DNA of 64,000 nt. It comes from Acetohalobium arabaticum DSM 5501. Lineage in GTDB: Bacteria > Bacillota > Halanaerobiia > Halobacteroidales > Acetohalobiaceae. A program made the position numbers and the translations under genes. Below, in pieces: positions 8,328-16,904 of this stretch; position 1 is the stretch's first letter, and every line of letters starts with the position of its first letter. The notes beneath the pieces are model-generated. The model was not told where the DNA came from. It ran no database searches and was given only the letters and a program-made list of their open reading frames with translations. The stretch covers positions 1,152,781-1,216,780 of the forward strand of contig NC_014378.1 of the NCBI RefSeq assembly GCF_000144695.1, read 5' to 3'.

Positions 8328-9734
8328 ATGAAAGAATACAATAATATCTCTGGAGTCACCTGTGATTCACGGAAGGTTGGGGCTGGTGATGCTTTTGTAG
8401 CAATTGAGGGTTTTGAGGATGATGGAAATAAATATATAGATGATGCTGTCAAGCAGGGAGCTGAAGTGGTCTATACTGAACGGGAAATAGACCACAGAGA
8501 AGTACAGGTAGTTAAAGTTGATAATGCCCGCAAGATTTTGGCCCAATTGGCCAATCAGGTTTATAATTCTCCATCAGAAAGTTTGGAGCTAGTAGGAGTA
8601 ACAGGTACCAATGGTAAGACAACAACTACTCATTTGATTGAGAAATTATTTTCTGGTTATGGATTTACAACCGGTTTAATTGGAACTGTAAAGATTAAGC
8701 TAGGGGATAAGGTTGAAGAAGCAGATTTAACTACTCCTGGTGCTGATCAGATATGTAATTATATGGATAAAATGGTAGATAATAATGTAGATATTGCAGC
8801 AATGGAGGTTTCTTCTCATGGAATAAAACTGCATAGAGTTGAAGGACTGGATTTTGATATAGTAGTGTATACTAATTTAACTAAGGATCACTTGGATCTA
8901 CATGAGGATTTTGAAGACTATTTAGCAACTAAAAAAGAGTTATTTAAACAGGCAGGAGAGGAAAGTACAGCCTTAATCAATCTAGATGATGAGTATGCTG
9001 ACCGTATTATGTCAGGGTTATCGGCTGAGGTAATTACTTATGGATTTAGCGATAGAGCAGATATACAGGTTACCGAAGCCAGTTATGATGCTGGAGGCAG
9101 TAGATTTAGAATTGAAAGTAGCTTAGCTTCTCCTCAGCAGTTTGAGATAGAATTAAATCTGTTGGGGAGACATAATATCTATAATGCGTTAGCAGCAGCA
9201 GCTGTCGGTTTAATTTATGGATTAAGTGTTGAAGAGATTAAAGCGCAATTAAAGGAATTTAATCCTTTCTTTAGACGATTAGAAGTTATTTATGATGATA
9301 AGTTTACTATTATTGATGATTGTGCCCATAATCCCGGTAACTACAGAGCAGTCTTTGAAACAATTAAAGAATTGGATTATGATAGACTATATATTATAAA
9401 TGCAATTAGGGGTAACCGAGGTATAACAGTGAGTAGAGAAAACGCAGAAATAATTAGCAAATATATTCCTGATTTAAATCTGTCTAAATTATATATTACT
9501 AGCTGTGAAAAATTGGCCAATAAGTATGATGTAGTCTCCGATGAAGAAAGAGAGGTATTTCTTTCCACCCTATGTGATTCTGGACTGGAATTTGAATATT
9601 TTGATTATCTGCATCCCTGTCTTAATCAGACACTTAAACAAGTAAAAAGCAATGACCTTATAATATTGTTAGGCGCCCATGCCATGGACCAGGCTGCTGA
9701 TTTAATCTTAAATTTGATCAATAATAATAATTAA
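8328..9734 (+). CDS. Mur ligase family protein, MurE-like
   Basis: A 468-residue ATP-dependent Mur ligase. The N-terminal domain shows VTCDSRKVGAGDAFVAI; the central domain has the P-loop VTGTNGKTTT (residues 91-100), EVSSHG and the lysine segment YLATKKELF expected for carbamylation; the C-terminal domain has FFRRLEVI and DDCAHNPGNY. MurE enzymes that add diaminopimelate carry a DNPR-type motif in the C-terminal domain; I do not see it, and the corresponding region is divergent (YITSCEKLANKYD). It stands alone, away from any division cluster, so it may be a paralogue with another substrate rather than the main MurE. Confidence 0.8.
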   Translation: MKEYNNISGVTCDSRKVGAGDAFVAIEGFEDDGNKYIDDAVKQGAEVVYTEREIDHREVQVVKVDNARKILAQLANQVYNSPSESLELVGVTGTNGKTTTTHLIEKLFSGYGFTTGLIGTVKIKLGDKVEEADLTTPGADQICNYMDKMVDNNVDIAAMEVSSHGIKLHRVEGLDFDIVVYTNLTKDHLDLHEDFEDYLATKKELFKQAGEESTALINLDDEYADRIMSGLSAEVITYGFSDRADIQVTEASYDAGGSRFRIESSLASPQQFEIELNLLGRHNIYNALAAAAVGLIYGLSVEEIKAQLKEFNPFFRRLEVIYDDKFTIIDDCAHNPGNYRAVFETIKELDYDRLYIINAIRGNRGITVSRENAEIISKYIPDLNLSKLYITSCEKLANKYDVVSDEEREVFLSTLCDSGLEFEYFDYLHPCLNQTLKQVKSNDLIILLGAHAMDQAADLILNLINNNN

Positions 9735-9798
9735 ATTGATATTTTGTGATTTCTCCTACTGCAAAATAAATTTCTAACTTTTTTAAGTTAGATTTAAT

Positions 9799-9826
9799 AA
9801 AAGGAAGGGAAACTTTCTTTTTTATA
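9799..9826 (+). terminator. Terminator after the Mur ligase-like gene
   Basis: AAAAGGAAGG and CTTTCTTTTT pair, with two G-U pairs, around a GAAA tetraloop, and the 3' arm merges into a T-run. An additional short inverted repeat (TCTAACT/AGTTAGA) sits just upstream at about 9772-9792. Confidence 0.65.
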
Positions 9827-9837
9827 TAATTAATATA

Positions 9838-9861
9838 GTAACTTATAAAAAAGTCACTTAT
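9838..9861 (+). promoter_or_regulatory. Direct repeat upstream of padR, possible operator
   Basis: GTAACTTAT (9838-9846) and GTCACTTAT (9853-9861) are tandem near-identical 9-mers 15 bases apart, in the short leader of the PadR-family gene. Autoregulation is common in this family, but PadR sites are usually inverted ATGT/ACAT repeats, so the assignment is weak. Confidence 0.25.
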
Positions 9862-9893
9862 GACCAAATAATAATACAAGGAGGTAAATAAAA

Positions 9894-10280
9894 ATGAGTA
9901 ATTACAAAGGAAAGTTAAATCGACAGTTTCCAGCTAAAATAAGCACTACTGCTTTTACTTCGATCTATATTTTACATTTACTAAAAAATAATGACCATCT
10001 GTATGGACAGAAGATACTGGATATGATTAATGAGCAGATGGATGCTAGATGGCAGCCGTCAAGAGGAATGGTATATCCTCTGTTACGGGAAATGGAAGAT
10101 CAGGGTTATGTGGAAAGCTGGTGGTCAGAACCTGATAAGCGTTCGATTAGATATTATCGCTTAACTGAGAAAGGAGCGGAGCATTTAGAAAAGATGAAGA
10201 TAAAGTATAAAAGTTCCTTTAGAGAAGCAAGAAAGATTATTGACACAGCTATAGATGAAATCTATCAGGGCAATATTTAA
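9894..10280 (+). CDS. PadR family transcriptional regulator
   Basis: A 128-residue winged-helix protein with the PadR layout: YILHLLKNNDHLYGQKILDMI (start of the domain), the recognition region SRGMVYPLLREMEDQGYVESW, and the wing KRSIRYYRLTEKGAEHL. PadR proteins repress transporters or stress genes in response to small molecules; the target is not evident here. The start ATG follows ACAAGGAGGTAAATAAAA. It is transcribed alone, between a weak terminator upstream and a strong one downstream. Confidence 0.88.
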   Translation: MSNYKGKLNRQFPAKISTTAFTSIYILHLLKNNDHLYGQKILDMINEQMDARWQPSRGMVYPLLREMEDQGYVESWWSEPDKRSIRYYRLTEKGAEHLEKMKIKYKSSFREARKIIDTAIDEIYQGNI

Positions 10281-10340
10281 GATAATGTGAAATCATTTAT
10301 TTTATAAACATATTTTTTGAAAAAAGAGAGACAATAATTA

Positions 10341-10382
10341 TCAGCAGGGAATTAAATCTTTAATTCCCTGCTGATTTTTTAT
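10341..10382 (+). terminator. Terminator of padR
   Basis: A strong hairpin of 16 pairs, TCAGCAGGGAATTAAA with its complement, is followed by TTTTTT. Confidence 0.92.
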
Positions 10383-10425
10383 TTATTGATTAATATTGAG
10401 CAGATTTAATCAGGAGTGTTGAAAA

Positions 10426-11178
10426 GTGCTTGATAATTTAATTGATAATGGTAGGATAGGTACTATGTTTGGCCGGACAGTATTTATTTATATTTTTACT
10501 TTATTAGCAGTTAGATTAATGGGTAAAAGAGAAGTAGGGGAGTTAACTCCATTTGATTTAGTAGTTTCCCTAATGATAGCTGAAGTTGCAGCAGTTGTAA
10601 TTGAAGAGCATCAGGCTCCTATGATACATGCTATTATTCCTATTATTACTTTATCGGGATTACAAATTCTAATTTCTTTTATATCATTAAAGAGTGAAAC
10701 ACTGAGACGGTTTTTAAATGGTAGTCCCAGTATCTTAATTAAGAATGGTGAAATTATTGAGGAAGAGATGAAATCATCTCGTTATACTATTCATGATTTG
10801 TTAAGTCAACTTAGAGAAAATGGCATCTTTAATATTAAAGATGTAGAATTTGCTATTTTAGAAACCAGTGGTGATTTGACTGTTATTCCTAAATCCCAAA
10901 AACGAGCAGTTACTCCTGAAGATTTAAATATTGATACTGAATATGAAGGAATTCCTACTATTTTAATTAATGATGGAAAAATAAATCATAGTAATCTGGA
11001 AAAGATAGGTATGAGTAAAGAATGGCTTTTGAATGAATTAAAAGAACATAGGGTAGAAAATATAGAGGATGTCTTGGCAGCTATTTTAGATACCACTGGA
11101 GAGTTATATGTTACTACCAAAAATGCTGATAAACTTAGTGAAAGAATAATGGATACGATTCCTGATAAATTCCAGTAA
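10426..11178 (+). CDS. DUF421 membrane protein (YetF/YrbG-like)
   Basis: A 250-residue protein with three N-terminal membrane segments (about residues 15-90) including the family motif RLMGKREVGELTPFDLV, followed by a soluble tail. The tail contains the DUF421 unit twice: DLLSQLRENGIFNIKDVEFAILETSGDLTV near 125 and WLLNELKEHRVENIEDVLAAILDTTGELYV near 205, so it is an internally duplicated form, as in YetF-type proteins. Biochemical function is not established for this family; a role in the spore or cell membrane has been proposed for relatives. The start is GTG 10426, nine bases after AGGAG. Confidence 0.85.
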   Translation: MLDNLIDNGRIGTMFGRTVFIYIFTLLAVRLMGKREVGELTPFDLVVSLMIAEVAAVVIEEHQAPMIHAIIPIITLSGLQILISFISLKSETLRRFLNGSPSILIKNGEIIEEEMKSSRYTIHDLLSQLRENGIFNIKDVEFAILETSGDLTVIPKSQKRAVTPEDLNIDTEYEGIPTILINDGKINHSNLEKIGMSKEWLLNELKEHRVENIEDVLAAILDTTGELYVTTKNADKLSERIMDTIPDKFQ

Positions 11179-11258
11179 TGAAATTACTTGGCTGGGTTAA
11201 TTTTTAGAAAAGCAGGAATAATAAAGATAAACTATCACTAAAATAGGAGGTATCAGGA

Positions 11259-11459
11259 ATGGAAGAAGATAATATTCCTCCGCTTGATGAATTAGACCAA
11301 GAGACTATCGAAACAGTTGAGAATTATAATCCTGATGATGCAGAATTAGGTGAGGATATCAGTGCTGAAATAATTGAAGAAGCCCAGGATATAAGTCCTG
11401 ATGATTATGATATCCATGATGAACTGTCGGAATCAATTAAAGAAAAGAAGCGGGATTAA
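11259..11459 (+). CDS. Small acidic protein of unknown function
   Basis: A 66-residue, very acidic protein (about 25 Asp/Glu, ending KEKKRD) with no Cys and no membrane segment. ATAGGAGGTATCAGG gives a good ribosome site. I do not recognise a family. It sits 23 bases upstream of a DUF1540 gene and both precede one terminator, so they are likely co-transcribed. Acidity could reflect a salt-adapted cytoplasm or a nucleic-acid-mimicking role; neither can be decided from sequence. Confidence 0.7.
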   Translation: MEEDNIPPLDELDQETIETVENYNPDDAELGEDISAEIIEEAQDISPDDYDIHDELSESIKEKKRD

Positions 11460-11482
11460 AATGTGGAATTGAGGTGAGGATA

Positions 11483-11632
11483 GTGGCAGAAATTGAATGT
11501 CACGTGCAGAACTGTATTCACCAGAAGGATGAATCCTGTATGCTGGATAAGATTGAAGTTTATTGTGATGATAATAGCCCTTATACTACTAGAGCTGCAG
11601 GAACTAAATGCCGTAGTTTTAGGAGAGAATAG
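11483..11632 (+). CDS. DUF1540 small Cys-rich protein
   Basis: A 49-residue protein starting at GTG 11483 behind GAGGTGAGG. It has four cysteines spaced as in DUF1540 (ECHVQNCIHQKDESCML ... TKCRSF), a domain found in one or two copies in small clostridial proteins and presumed to bind metal. The nearby ATG-initiated frame at 11493-11678 lies in another register, lacks this pattern and runs through the terminator, so I discard it. Function is unknown; spore association has been suggested for some relatives by context only. Confidence 0.82.
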   Translation: MAEIECHVQNCIHQKDESCMLDKIEVYCDDNSPYTTRAAGTKCRSFRRE

Positions 11633-11635
11633 AAT

Positions 11636-11678
11636 AATAAAGTGCCCTGGTTTCTCAGGGCACTTTATTATATTTTAG
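11636..11678 (+). terminator. Terminator of the two small genes
   Basis: The hairpin ATAAAGTGCCCTG/CAGGGCACTTTAT with loop GTTTCT follows the DUF1540 stop codon directly and is followed by TATATTTT. Confidence 0.88.
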
Positions 11679-11760
11679 AGTGATAATTATTGATTATCGT
11701 TATTTAAATTAGCTCTAGAATTATGGTATACTATAATTAATGTAGAAAGGAGGAAGTGAA

Positions 11761-12348
11761 TTGAATTTAAAACTAGATTTTTATAAACAAGATGCAGTAA
11801 CTTTGGCTAAGAATTTGCTGGGTAACTTATTAATTCGAAGGATCAAAGATAAAGAGATAAGAGTTAAAATAGTAGAAACAGAAGCTTATGTAGGTCCTGA
11901 AGATAAAGCCTGCCATGCCTATCAGAATAAAAAGACCAAACGGACTAAAGTCATGTTTAAACGTGGGGGACATAGTTACGTGTATCTTATATATGGTATA
12001 CACCACTGCTTCAATGTAGTCACTGCATCAAAGGGGAAGCCGGAAGCAGTTCTAGTACGGGCAGTAGAACCGATTGAAGGCTGGGATTTAATTAGGCAGA
12101 ATCGCCAAATTAAGAGTAACAAAGATGAAGACTTAACCAATGGTCCGGGTAAATTATGCCAGGCACTTGAGATAGATAAAAGTTTGAATGGACATGATTT
12201 AGTTAAAGGAGAGAAAATTTGTATAGCAGATAATAATCAAAGCTATAATATAGCTGCAGATAAAAGGATAAATATAGATTATGCAGAAGAATATAAAGAT
12301 AAGTTGTGGAGGTTCTATATAAAAGATAATTCATTTGTATCTAAATAA
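11761..12348 (+). CDS. DNA-3-methyladenine glycosylase (AAG/MPG family)
   Basis: A 195-residue member of the alkyladenine DNA glycosylase family, which excises alkylated purines in base-excision repair. Family motifs are the VKIVETEAYVGPEDKACHAY block holding the catalytic glutamate (about residue 41), the VMFKRGGHSYVYLIYGIHHCFNVV core (65-88), AVLVRAVEP and NGPGKLCQAL (about 130). Length is normal for the bacterial family. The start is TTG 11761 with AAAGGAGGAAGTGAA upstream. The niaR gene follows seven bases after the stop, suggesting one transcript without an obvious functional link. Confidence 0.93.
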   Translation: MNLKLDFYKQDAVTLAKNLLGNLLIRRIKDKEIRVKIVETEAYVGPEDKACHAYQNKKTKRTKVMFKRGGHSYVYLIYGIHHCFNVVTASKGKPEAVLVRAVEPIEGWDLIRQNRQIKSNKDEDLTNGPGKLCQALEIDKSLNGHDLVKGEKICIADNNQSYNIAADKRINIDYAEEYKDKLWRFYIKDNSFVSK

Positions 12349-12369
12349 TTAACTTTGGGGGTAAGAAAA

Positions 12370-12882
12370 ATGTCAGCAGAAGAAAGAAGGGAAGAAATTC
12401 TTAATCTTTTATTGACTAAGGAGAAACCGATTACTGGTTCTGATTTGGCCGAAAGATTTGATGTAAGTAGACAGGCTATTGTACAGGATGTTGCTCTGCT
12501 TAGAGCTAAAGGAGAAGAAATTTTGGCTACCTCTCAGGGATATGTTGTTCCACAGCAGAACAGTAAAATGGTAGTAAGAACAATTGCCTGTAAGCATAAT
12601 GGAGATGAAATAAGAGGTGAACTGGAGACAGTAATTAAGTACGGCGGACGGGTTAAGGATGTGATAGTTGAACATCCGATCTATGGTGAGTTAAAAGGCT
12701 TTTTAATGGTTCAGTCTAAAGAAGATTTAAATACATTTATGAAGAAGTATAAGCAGGATTCAGTTAAACCGCTATTAACTTTAACTGAAGGGGTTCATCT
12801 CCATACTATTGAAGCCTTAAATGAAGAAGTATTAAACTTGATTGAAGAAAAATTAGAGGAGAAGGGTTATTTACTTGAATAA
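12370..12882 (+). CDS. niaR: NiaR-type NAD biosynthesis repressor (HTH plus 3H domain)
   Basis: The 170-residue protein has an N-terminal helix-turn-helix (ITGSDLAERFDVSRQAIVQDV, about residues 20-40) and a C-terminal 3H domain named for conserved histidines, seen here in CKHNGDE, HPIYGEL and HLHTIEAL. NiaR (YrxA) represses NAD synthesis and niacin uptake genes with nicotinic acid as co-repressor. The start is ATG 12370 with GGGGG as ribosome site; the in-frame TTG 12355 overlaps that site. The adjacent nad operon and the palindrome in its promoter support the assignment. Confidence 0.9.
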   Translation: MSAEERREEILNLLLTKEKPITGSDLAERFDVSRQAIVQDVALLRAKGEEILATSQGYVVPQQNSKMVVRTIACKHNGDEIRGELETVIKYGGRVKDVIVEHPIYGELKGFLMVQSKEDLNTFMKKYKQDSVKPLLTLTEGVHLHTIEALNEEVLNLIEEKLEEKGYLLE

Positions 12883-12919
12883 TTCACTAATTATTTTTTA
12901 CCATCAGCTGTAAAGACAC

Positions 12920-12948
12920 TTGACATTACATATGTCAGACTATACAAT
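12920..12948 (+). promoter_or_regulatory. nad operon promoter with probable NiaR operator
   Basis: TTGACA (12920-12925), 17 bases, TACAAT (12943-12948) make a near-consensus promoter. The spacer holds the palindrome TGACAT-N5-ATGTCA (12921-12937), which overlaps the -35 box. A repressor bound there would block polymerase. Because niaR is the preceding gene and nadA the next, NiaR is the likely ligand; the half-site sequence match to known NiaR boxes was not checked. Confidence 0.7.
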
Positions 12949-13016
12949 TAAGTTAACAAAATTAGACAGTTATAAACCAATTAAATTAGTTGCAAAAGTA
13001 GAGGGGGAAGGTCTAA

Positions 13017-13676
13017 ATGACTAAGTTAGAAGCTGAGATAGATAGTTTAAAGCGAACTAGAAATGCTGTTATTTTAGCCCATAATTATCAACCTGATAAA
13101 GTGCAAGCAATAGCTGATTATACTGGAGATTCCTTAGGATTAAGCCGTCAGGCTGCAGAGACTGAAGCAGAGGTGATAGTCTTTTGTGGAGTTGATTTTA
13201 TGGCTGAAAGTGCAGCAATTCTGTCGCCGGAGAAGAGAGTTTTACTACCGGCCTATAATGCTGGATGTCCTATGGCTGAGATGATTACTGTAGAAGCACT
13301 GCAAAATAAGAAACGTCAGTATCCTCAGGCAGTAGTTGTCTGTTATGTTAATTCTTCTGCTGCTATCAAGGCGGCTAGTGATATCTGTTGTACTTCTTCG
13401 AATGCTGTTGAGATAGTAAAAGGGATTGCTAGTGAAGAGATTATCTTTCTGCCGGATAAAAACTTAGGTAAGTATGTAGCTTCTCGAACGGATAAGGAGA
13501 TTATATGTTGGGATGGATTCTGTCCTACTCACCACCAAGTGAAAGCTGATGATGTGGCCAAGGTTAAAGAAGCATATCCGCAGGCACCAGTGATTGTCCA
13601 TCCTGAATGCAGAGTTGTAGAAGAATTCTACATGCCGGCGGTGATGCTACTGGAGCTGAAGTGCATAGTACATTAA
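13017..13676 (+). pseudogene. nadA: Quinolinate synthase, truncated 5' portion (nadA')
   Basis: The frame encodes the first 203 or so residues of Nad[30 protein letters not shown] with the first Fe-S cysteine (about Cys84), and WDGFCPTHH with the second (about Cys169), reaching the HPECR motif (195-199). Quinolinate synthase is normally about 300 residues; the last third, with the third cluster cysteine, is absent. After VVEE the frame runs into NadB-coding DNA read out of register and stops at 13676. The enzyme should be inactive because it cannot hold its [4Fe-4S] cluster. Promoter and ribosome site (GAGGGGGAAGG) are intact. Confidence 0.85.
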
Positions 13677-14845
13677 CTGAAGAGGTGCTTGCTCAGCCAG
13701 CAATTGAGTTAGAATCAGATATATTTGCTATTGATCTTTTGACTCATGATAGTCGCTGTTGTGGATTATTAGCTTATGATTATCAAGAACAGGATTATGT
13801 AATTTACTTAGCTAAAGCAGTAATTTTAGCTACCGGCGGAGTAGGTCAGCTATATCAGGCTACATCGAATCCTGAAGTGGCTACTGGTGATGGAATAGCT
13901 ATGGCTTATCGGGCAGGAGTAGAGGTGATGGATCTGGAATTTATGCAGTTCCATCCTACTACTTTAGAATTAGCTACTAAGTCTAACTTTCTTATTTCTG
14001 AGGCTGTGAGGGGAGAAGGTGGAGTTTTACGTACTGAAAGCGGAGAACGATTTATGCCGGAGTACCATCACTTGGCTGAACTGGCTCCTCGTGATATAGT
14101 AGCTAGAGCTATTGAAGCTGAAATAAGAAAGAGCAGTCTAGATTATGTTTATTTGGATGTAACTGATTTTGAGGTTGACTTTATTAAACAGCGCTTTCCG
14201 ACTATCTACTCTAGCTGTCTGGAAGAAGGGATTGATATCACTAAAGATTATATTCCGGTGGTTCCGGCAGCCCATTATTTAATGGGGGGCATTAAGACGG
14301 ATACTACTGGTGCAACTAGCCTGACTGGTTTATTTGCCTGTGGTGAGACTGCTGGGTTAGGTGTTCATGGTGCTAATCGCTTAGCCAGTAACTCGTTGTT
14401 GGATGGATTAGTATATGCTAAGCGGGCTGCTAAAGAAGCTGTGGAATATAGCCAGAATTTAAAGCTGGATTACAGCAGCTTAAGTATTAATTATCAGCAT
14501 CAGTCTCCTATAGAATCTGGATTAGCTGATTGTAAAGAAGAGCTTCAGCAGCTGATGACAGACCAAGTAGGTATTGTCCGAAGTGCAGATGGTTTACAGA
14601 AGGCGGAGGCTAGATTAGAGCAGTTAACAGCAGCTTTAATTAAGGATTACTCTTATCCTAGAGAGTTTGAAGTACAGAATTTATTGATTATTGCGTACTT
14701 AACTGTCAAAGCAGCATTACTTAGAACAGAGAGCAGAGGAGCTCATTATCGTAAGGATTATCCAGATAGCAAAACCGAATGGAAGAAGCATATCATACTT
14801 CAGAAGAATAGAGGAGGTGAAGAGGATGGAATTGAATTTGAATAG
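13607..14845 (+). pseudogene. nadB: L-aspartate oxidase lacking its N-terminus ('nadB)
   Basis: From about 13616 the +2 frame encodes NadB from the [14 protein letters not shown] motif onward: ATGGVGQLYQATSNP, MQFHPTTL, REGGV-type segment RGEGGVLR, GANRLASNSLLDGLV and the C-terminal helical domain. Aspartate oxidase is about 530 residues; roughly the first 115, including the FAD-binding GxGxxG strand, are gone. The fragment has no ribosome site and lies in a different frame from the nadA fragment, so it is not an in-frame fusion. One deletion of roughly 0.6 kb joining nadA to nadB explains both remnants. The 3' end overlaps nadC by 20 bases, as expected of the original operon. Confidence 0.85.
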
Positions 14846-15695
14846 ACAGCAGATATTAAGGATGATAGATGATGCATTGGCTGAAGATATAGGAACAGGG
14901 GATTTGACTACGGAAGCAGTAGTTGATTCTACACAACAGGTGCAGGGAGAGTTAATAGCTAAAGAGGAAGGGGTAATTGCGGGTTTAGCTGTGGCAGGGT
15001 TGATATTTGAGAGACTTGGTGCCAAAATTGATTATCAACAACAGATAGAAGAAGGAGTAAGGGTTAGACCGCAGACTGTAATTGCTACTATTTCGGGTTT
15101 GGCAGCGCCAATTTTAACCGGGGAAAGAGTAGCACTTAATTTCTTACAGCGATTATCAGGGATTGCTACTAAGACAGCACAGTATGCTGAATTGGTAGCC
15201 GATTATGATGTTCGTATTGTTGATACCCGCAAAACAACACCGGGGCTTAGAATGTTAGAGAAGTATGCAGTGAGAGTTGGCGGCGGTTTTAATCACCGTT
15301 GCGGCCTCTATGATGCAGTCTTGATTAAGGATAATCATATTCAGGTAGTAGGTAGTATAACAGAAGCAGTAGAACAGGCTAAAGAAGGAGTACCGCATAC
15401 AGTAAAGATTGAAGTAGAAGTAGAAACATTAGCTGAAGTTAAAGAGGCTTTAGCCAGTGGTGTTGATATTATTATGTTGGATAATATGCCGCCAGAGCTG
15501 ATGGAGAAAGCAGTGGGGTTAATTGCTGGGCAGACAGTAACTGAGGCTTCAGGCGGTATAACGGCTGAGACAATTAAAGAAGTGGCCCAGGCAGGGGTTG
15601 ATATTATCTCACTGGGGACTTTAACCCATACTATTTCAGCATTGGATATCAGTCTTAGGTTAGGGAGTGATAATAATGATAGGCCAAAAGGTTAA
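14826..15695 (+). CDS. nadC: Nicotinate-nucleotide pyrophosphorylase (quinolinate phosphoribosyltransferase)
   Basis: A 289-residue enzyme that converts quinolinate and PRPP to nicotinate mononucleotide. Visible motifs are EDIGTGDLTTEAV, the active-site block DTRKTTPGLRMLEKYAVRVG, HRCGLYDAVLIKDNH, KIEVEVETL, IMLDNMPPE and ASGGIT. It appears complete. The start is ATG 14826, after GAGGAGGTGA; the GTG at 14817 lies inside that site. With nadA and nadB broken, its substrate would have to come from elsewhere or the gene may be losing its role. Confidence 0.95.
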   Translation: MELNLNRQQILRMIDDALAEDIGTGDLTTEAVVDSTQQVQGELIAKEEGVIAGLAVAGLIFERLGAKIDYQQQIEEGVRVRPQTVIATISGLAAPILTGERVALNFLQRLSGIATKTAQYAELVADYDVRIVDTRKTTPGLRMLEKYAVRVGGGFNHRCGLYDAVLIKDNHIQVVGSITEAVEQAKEGVPHTVKIEVEVETLAEVKEALASGVDIIMLDNMPPELMEKAVGLIAGQTVTEASGGITAETIKEVAQAGVDIISLGTLTHTISALDISLRLGSDNNDRPKG

Positions 15696-16692
15696 GAGAT
15701 TTTTAGCTGAAAAGAATATTGAATTATCATTAGAAAGGTACGGTATTCAGGCATTAGGAGCTATGGCCCGCGGTTTATTTGCTTCATTAATTGTAGGATT
15801 AATTTTGAAAGTATTGGGCCAGCGGTTAGGTATTCCGCTGTTAGTGGAATTCAGCAAGACGGCTATGGATATGATGGGGCCGGCCATTGGAGTGGCTGTT
15901 GCTTATGGTTTAGAGGCACCACCGCTGGTTATCTTTACTTCAGTGGTAACTGGGGCAGCAGGAGCAGAGTTAGGCGGTCCAGTAGGGGCTTTTATTTCAG
16001 CAGTGATTGGAGCAGAGTTTGGAAAGGTAATTTCGAAAGAGACAAAGTTAGATATTGTAATTACTCCCAGTGTAGTGATTATCACTGGATTACTGATGGC
16101 TAAGTTTGTTGGGCCGGGTATTGATGCTTTTATGAAGGGACTTGGCCAGGTAATTATGAGAGCAACAGAACTGCAGCCGATTCCAATGGGGATTATTGTT
16201 TCAGTTTTGATGGGGATGGCATTAACCTTGCCTATCAGTAGTGCAGCTATTGGATTGATGCTGAGTCTAAGCGGTCTGGCAGCAGGAGCAGCTACTGTCG
16301 GCTGTAGTGCTCAGATGATTGGATTTGCGGTAATTAGCTGGCGAGAGAATGGTTTCGGAGGTTTAATTAGTCAAGGATTAGGAACTTCTATGTTACAGAT
16401 GCCGAATATCGTTAGAAATCCTTATATCTGGATTCCGCCGACATTAAGTGGAGCTATTTTGGGACCGATAGCAACTACAGTGATTCCTATGGAGAATATT
16501 CCTATTGGCTCTGGAATGGGAACTGCTGGATTGGTAGGTCAGTTTGGTACTATTGAAGCTATGGGAATGGAAGCATTAGGTTCAATTATTATATTACATT
16601 TTATATTACCGGCTATTTTAAGTTTAGTAATTGCTGAACTTATGCGTAAGTGGGGACTGATTGGAGCAGAAGATTTATTATTGGAATTATAA
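15676..16692 (+). CDS. PTS-IIC-like membrane protein (PTS_EIIC_2 type)
   Basis: A 338-residue, highly hydrophobic protein with about eight to ten membrane segments, Gly-rich throughout (GAAGAELGGPVGAFISAVIGAEFGK; PISSAAIGLMLSLSGLAAGAATVGCS). It resembles the PTS sugar-transporter IIC-like family of stand-alone membrane proteins, sometimes annotated as toxin regulators, that lack EIIA and EIIB partners. The start at ATG 15676 follows GGGAG and overlaps the nadC stop by 20 bases in another frame, so it is translationally tied to NAD genes. A role in moving a pyridine compound is a guess from that context only. Confidence 0.7.
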   Translation: MIGQKVKRFLAEKNIELSLERYGIQALGAMARGLFASLIVGLILKVLGQRLGIPLLVEFSKTAMDMMGPAIGVAVAYGLEAPPLVIFTSVVTGAAGAELGGPVGAFISAVIGAEFGKVISKETKLDIVITPSVVIITGLLMAKFVGPGIDAFMKGLGQVIMRATELQPIPMGIIVSVLMGMALTLPISSAAIGLMLSLSGLAAGAATVGCSAQMIGFAVISWRENGFGGLISQGLGTSMLQMPNIVRNPYIWIPPTLSGAILGPIATTVIPMENIPIGSGMGTAGLVGQFGTIEAMGMEALGSIIILHFILPAILSLVIAELMRKWGLIGAEDLLLEL

Positions 16693-16810
16693 AGCTAATT
16701 GAGATAATCAGGGTTTTATAGTTAAATATATTTAAATTGTTAAATTATTGTTGAATAAGAAGGTGTTTAATTACTATTATTGAATAACAGTAATATAGAT
16801 AGGATAATAG

Positions 16811-16846
16811 AAAAAATATTTAATACAGTTGGTAATATTTTTTAAA
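16811..16846 (+). terminator. Hairpin with T-run between the nad operon and glgP
   Basis: AAAAAATATT (16811-16820) pairs with AATATTTTTT (16834-16843). A separate inverted repeat ATTACT...AGTAAT (16770-16794) lies upstream. Together they occupy most of the 212-base gap; one may be a terminator and the other a control site for glgP. Confidence 0.5.
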
Positions 16847-16904
16847 AGACGACGTAAGTATTTATAGAGATAGAAAGCTGGAAGTATATTAGAGGAGGAT
16901 TAAT

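Noticed and set aside
11493-11678. 61-residue plus-strand frame
   Set aside because: It overlaps the better DUF1540 frame (11483-11632) in another register, has no ribosome site and reads through the terminator hairpin.
12409-12675. 88-residue minus-strand frame opposite niaR
   Set aside because: It lies wholly within a recognised coding gene; no ribosome site or family features.
13017-14845. In-frame NadA-NadB fusion protein
   Set aside because: The two parts are in different frames and each lacks essential residues, so a bifunctional enzyme is not encoded.
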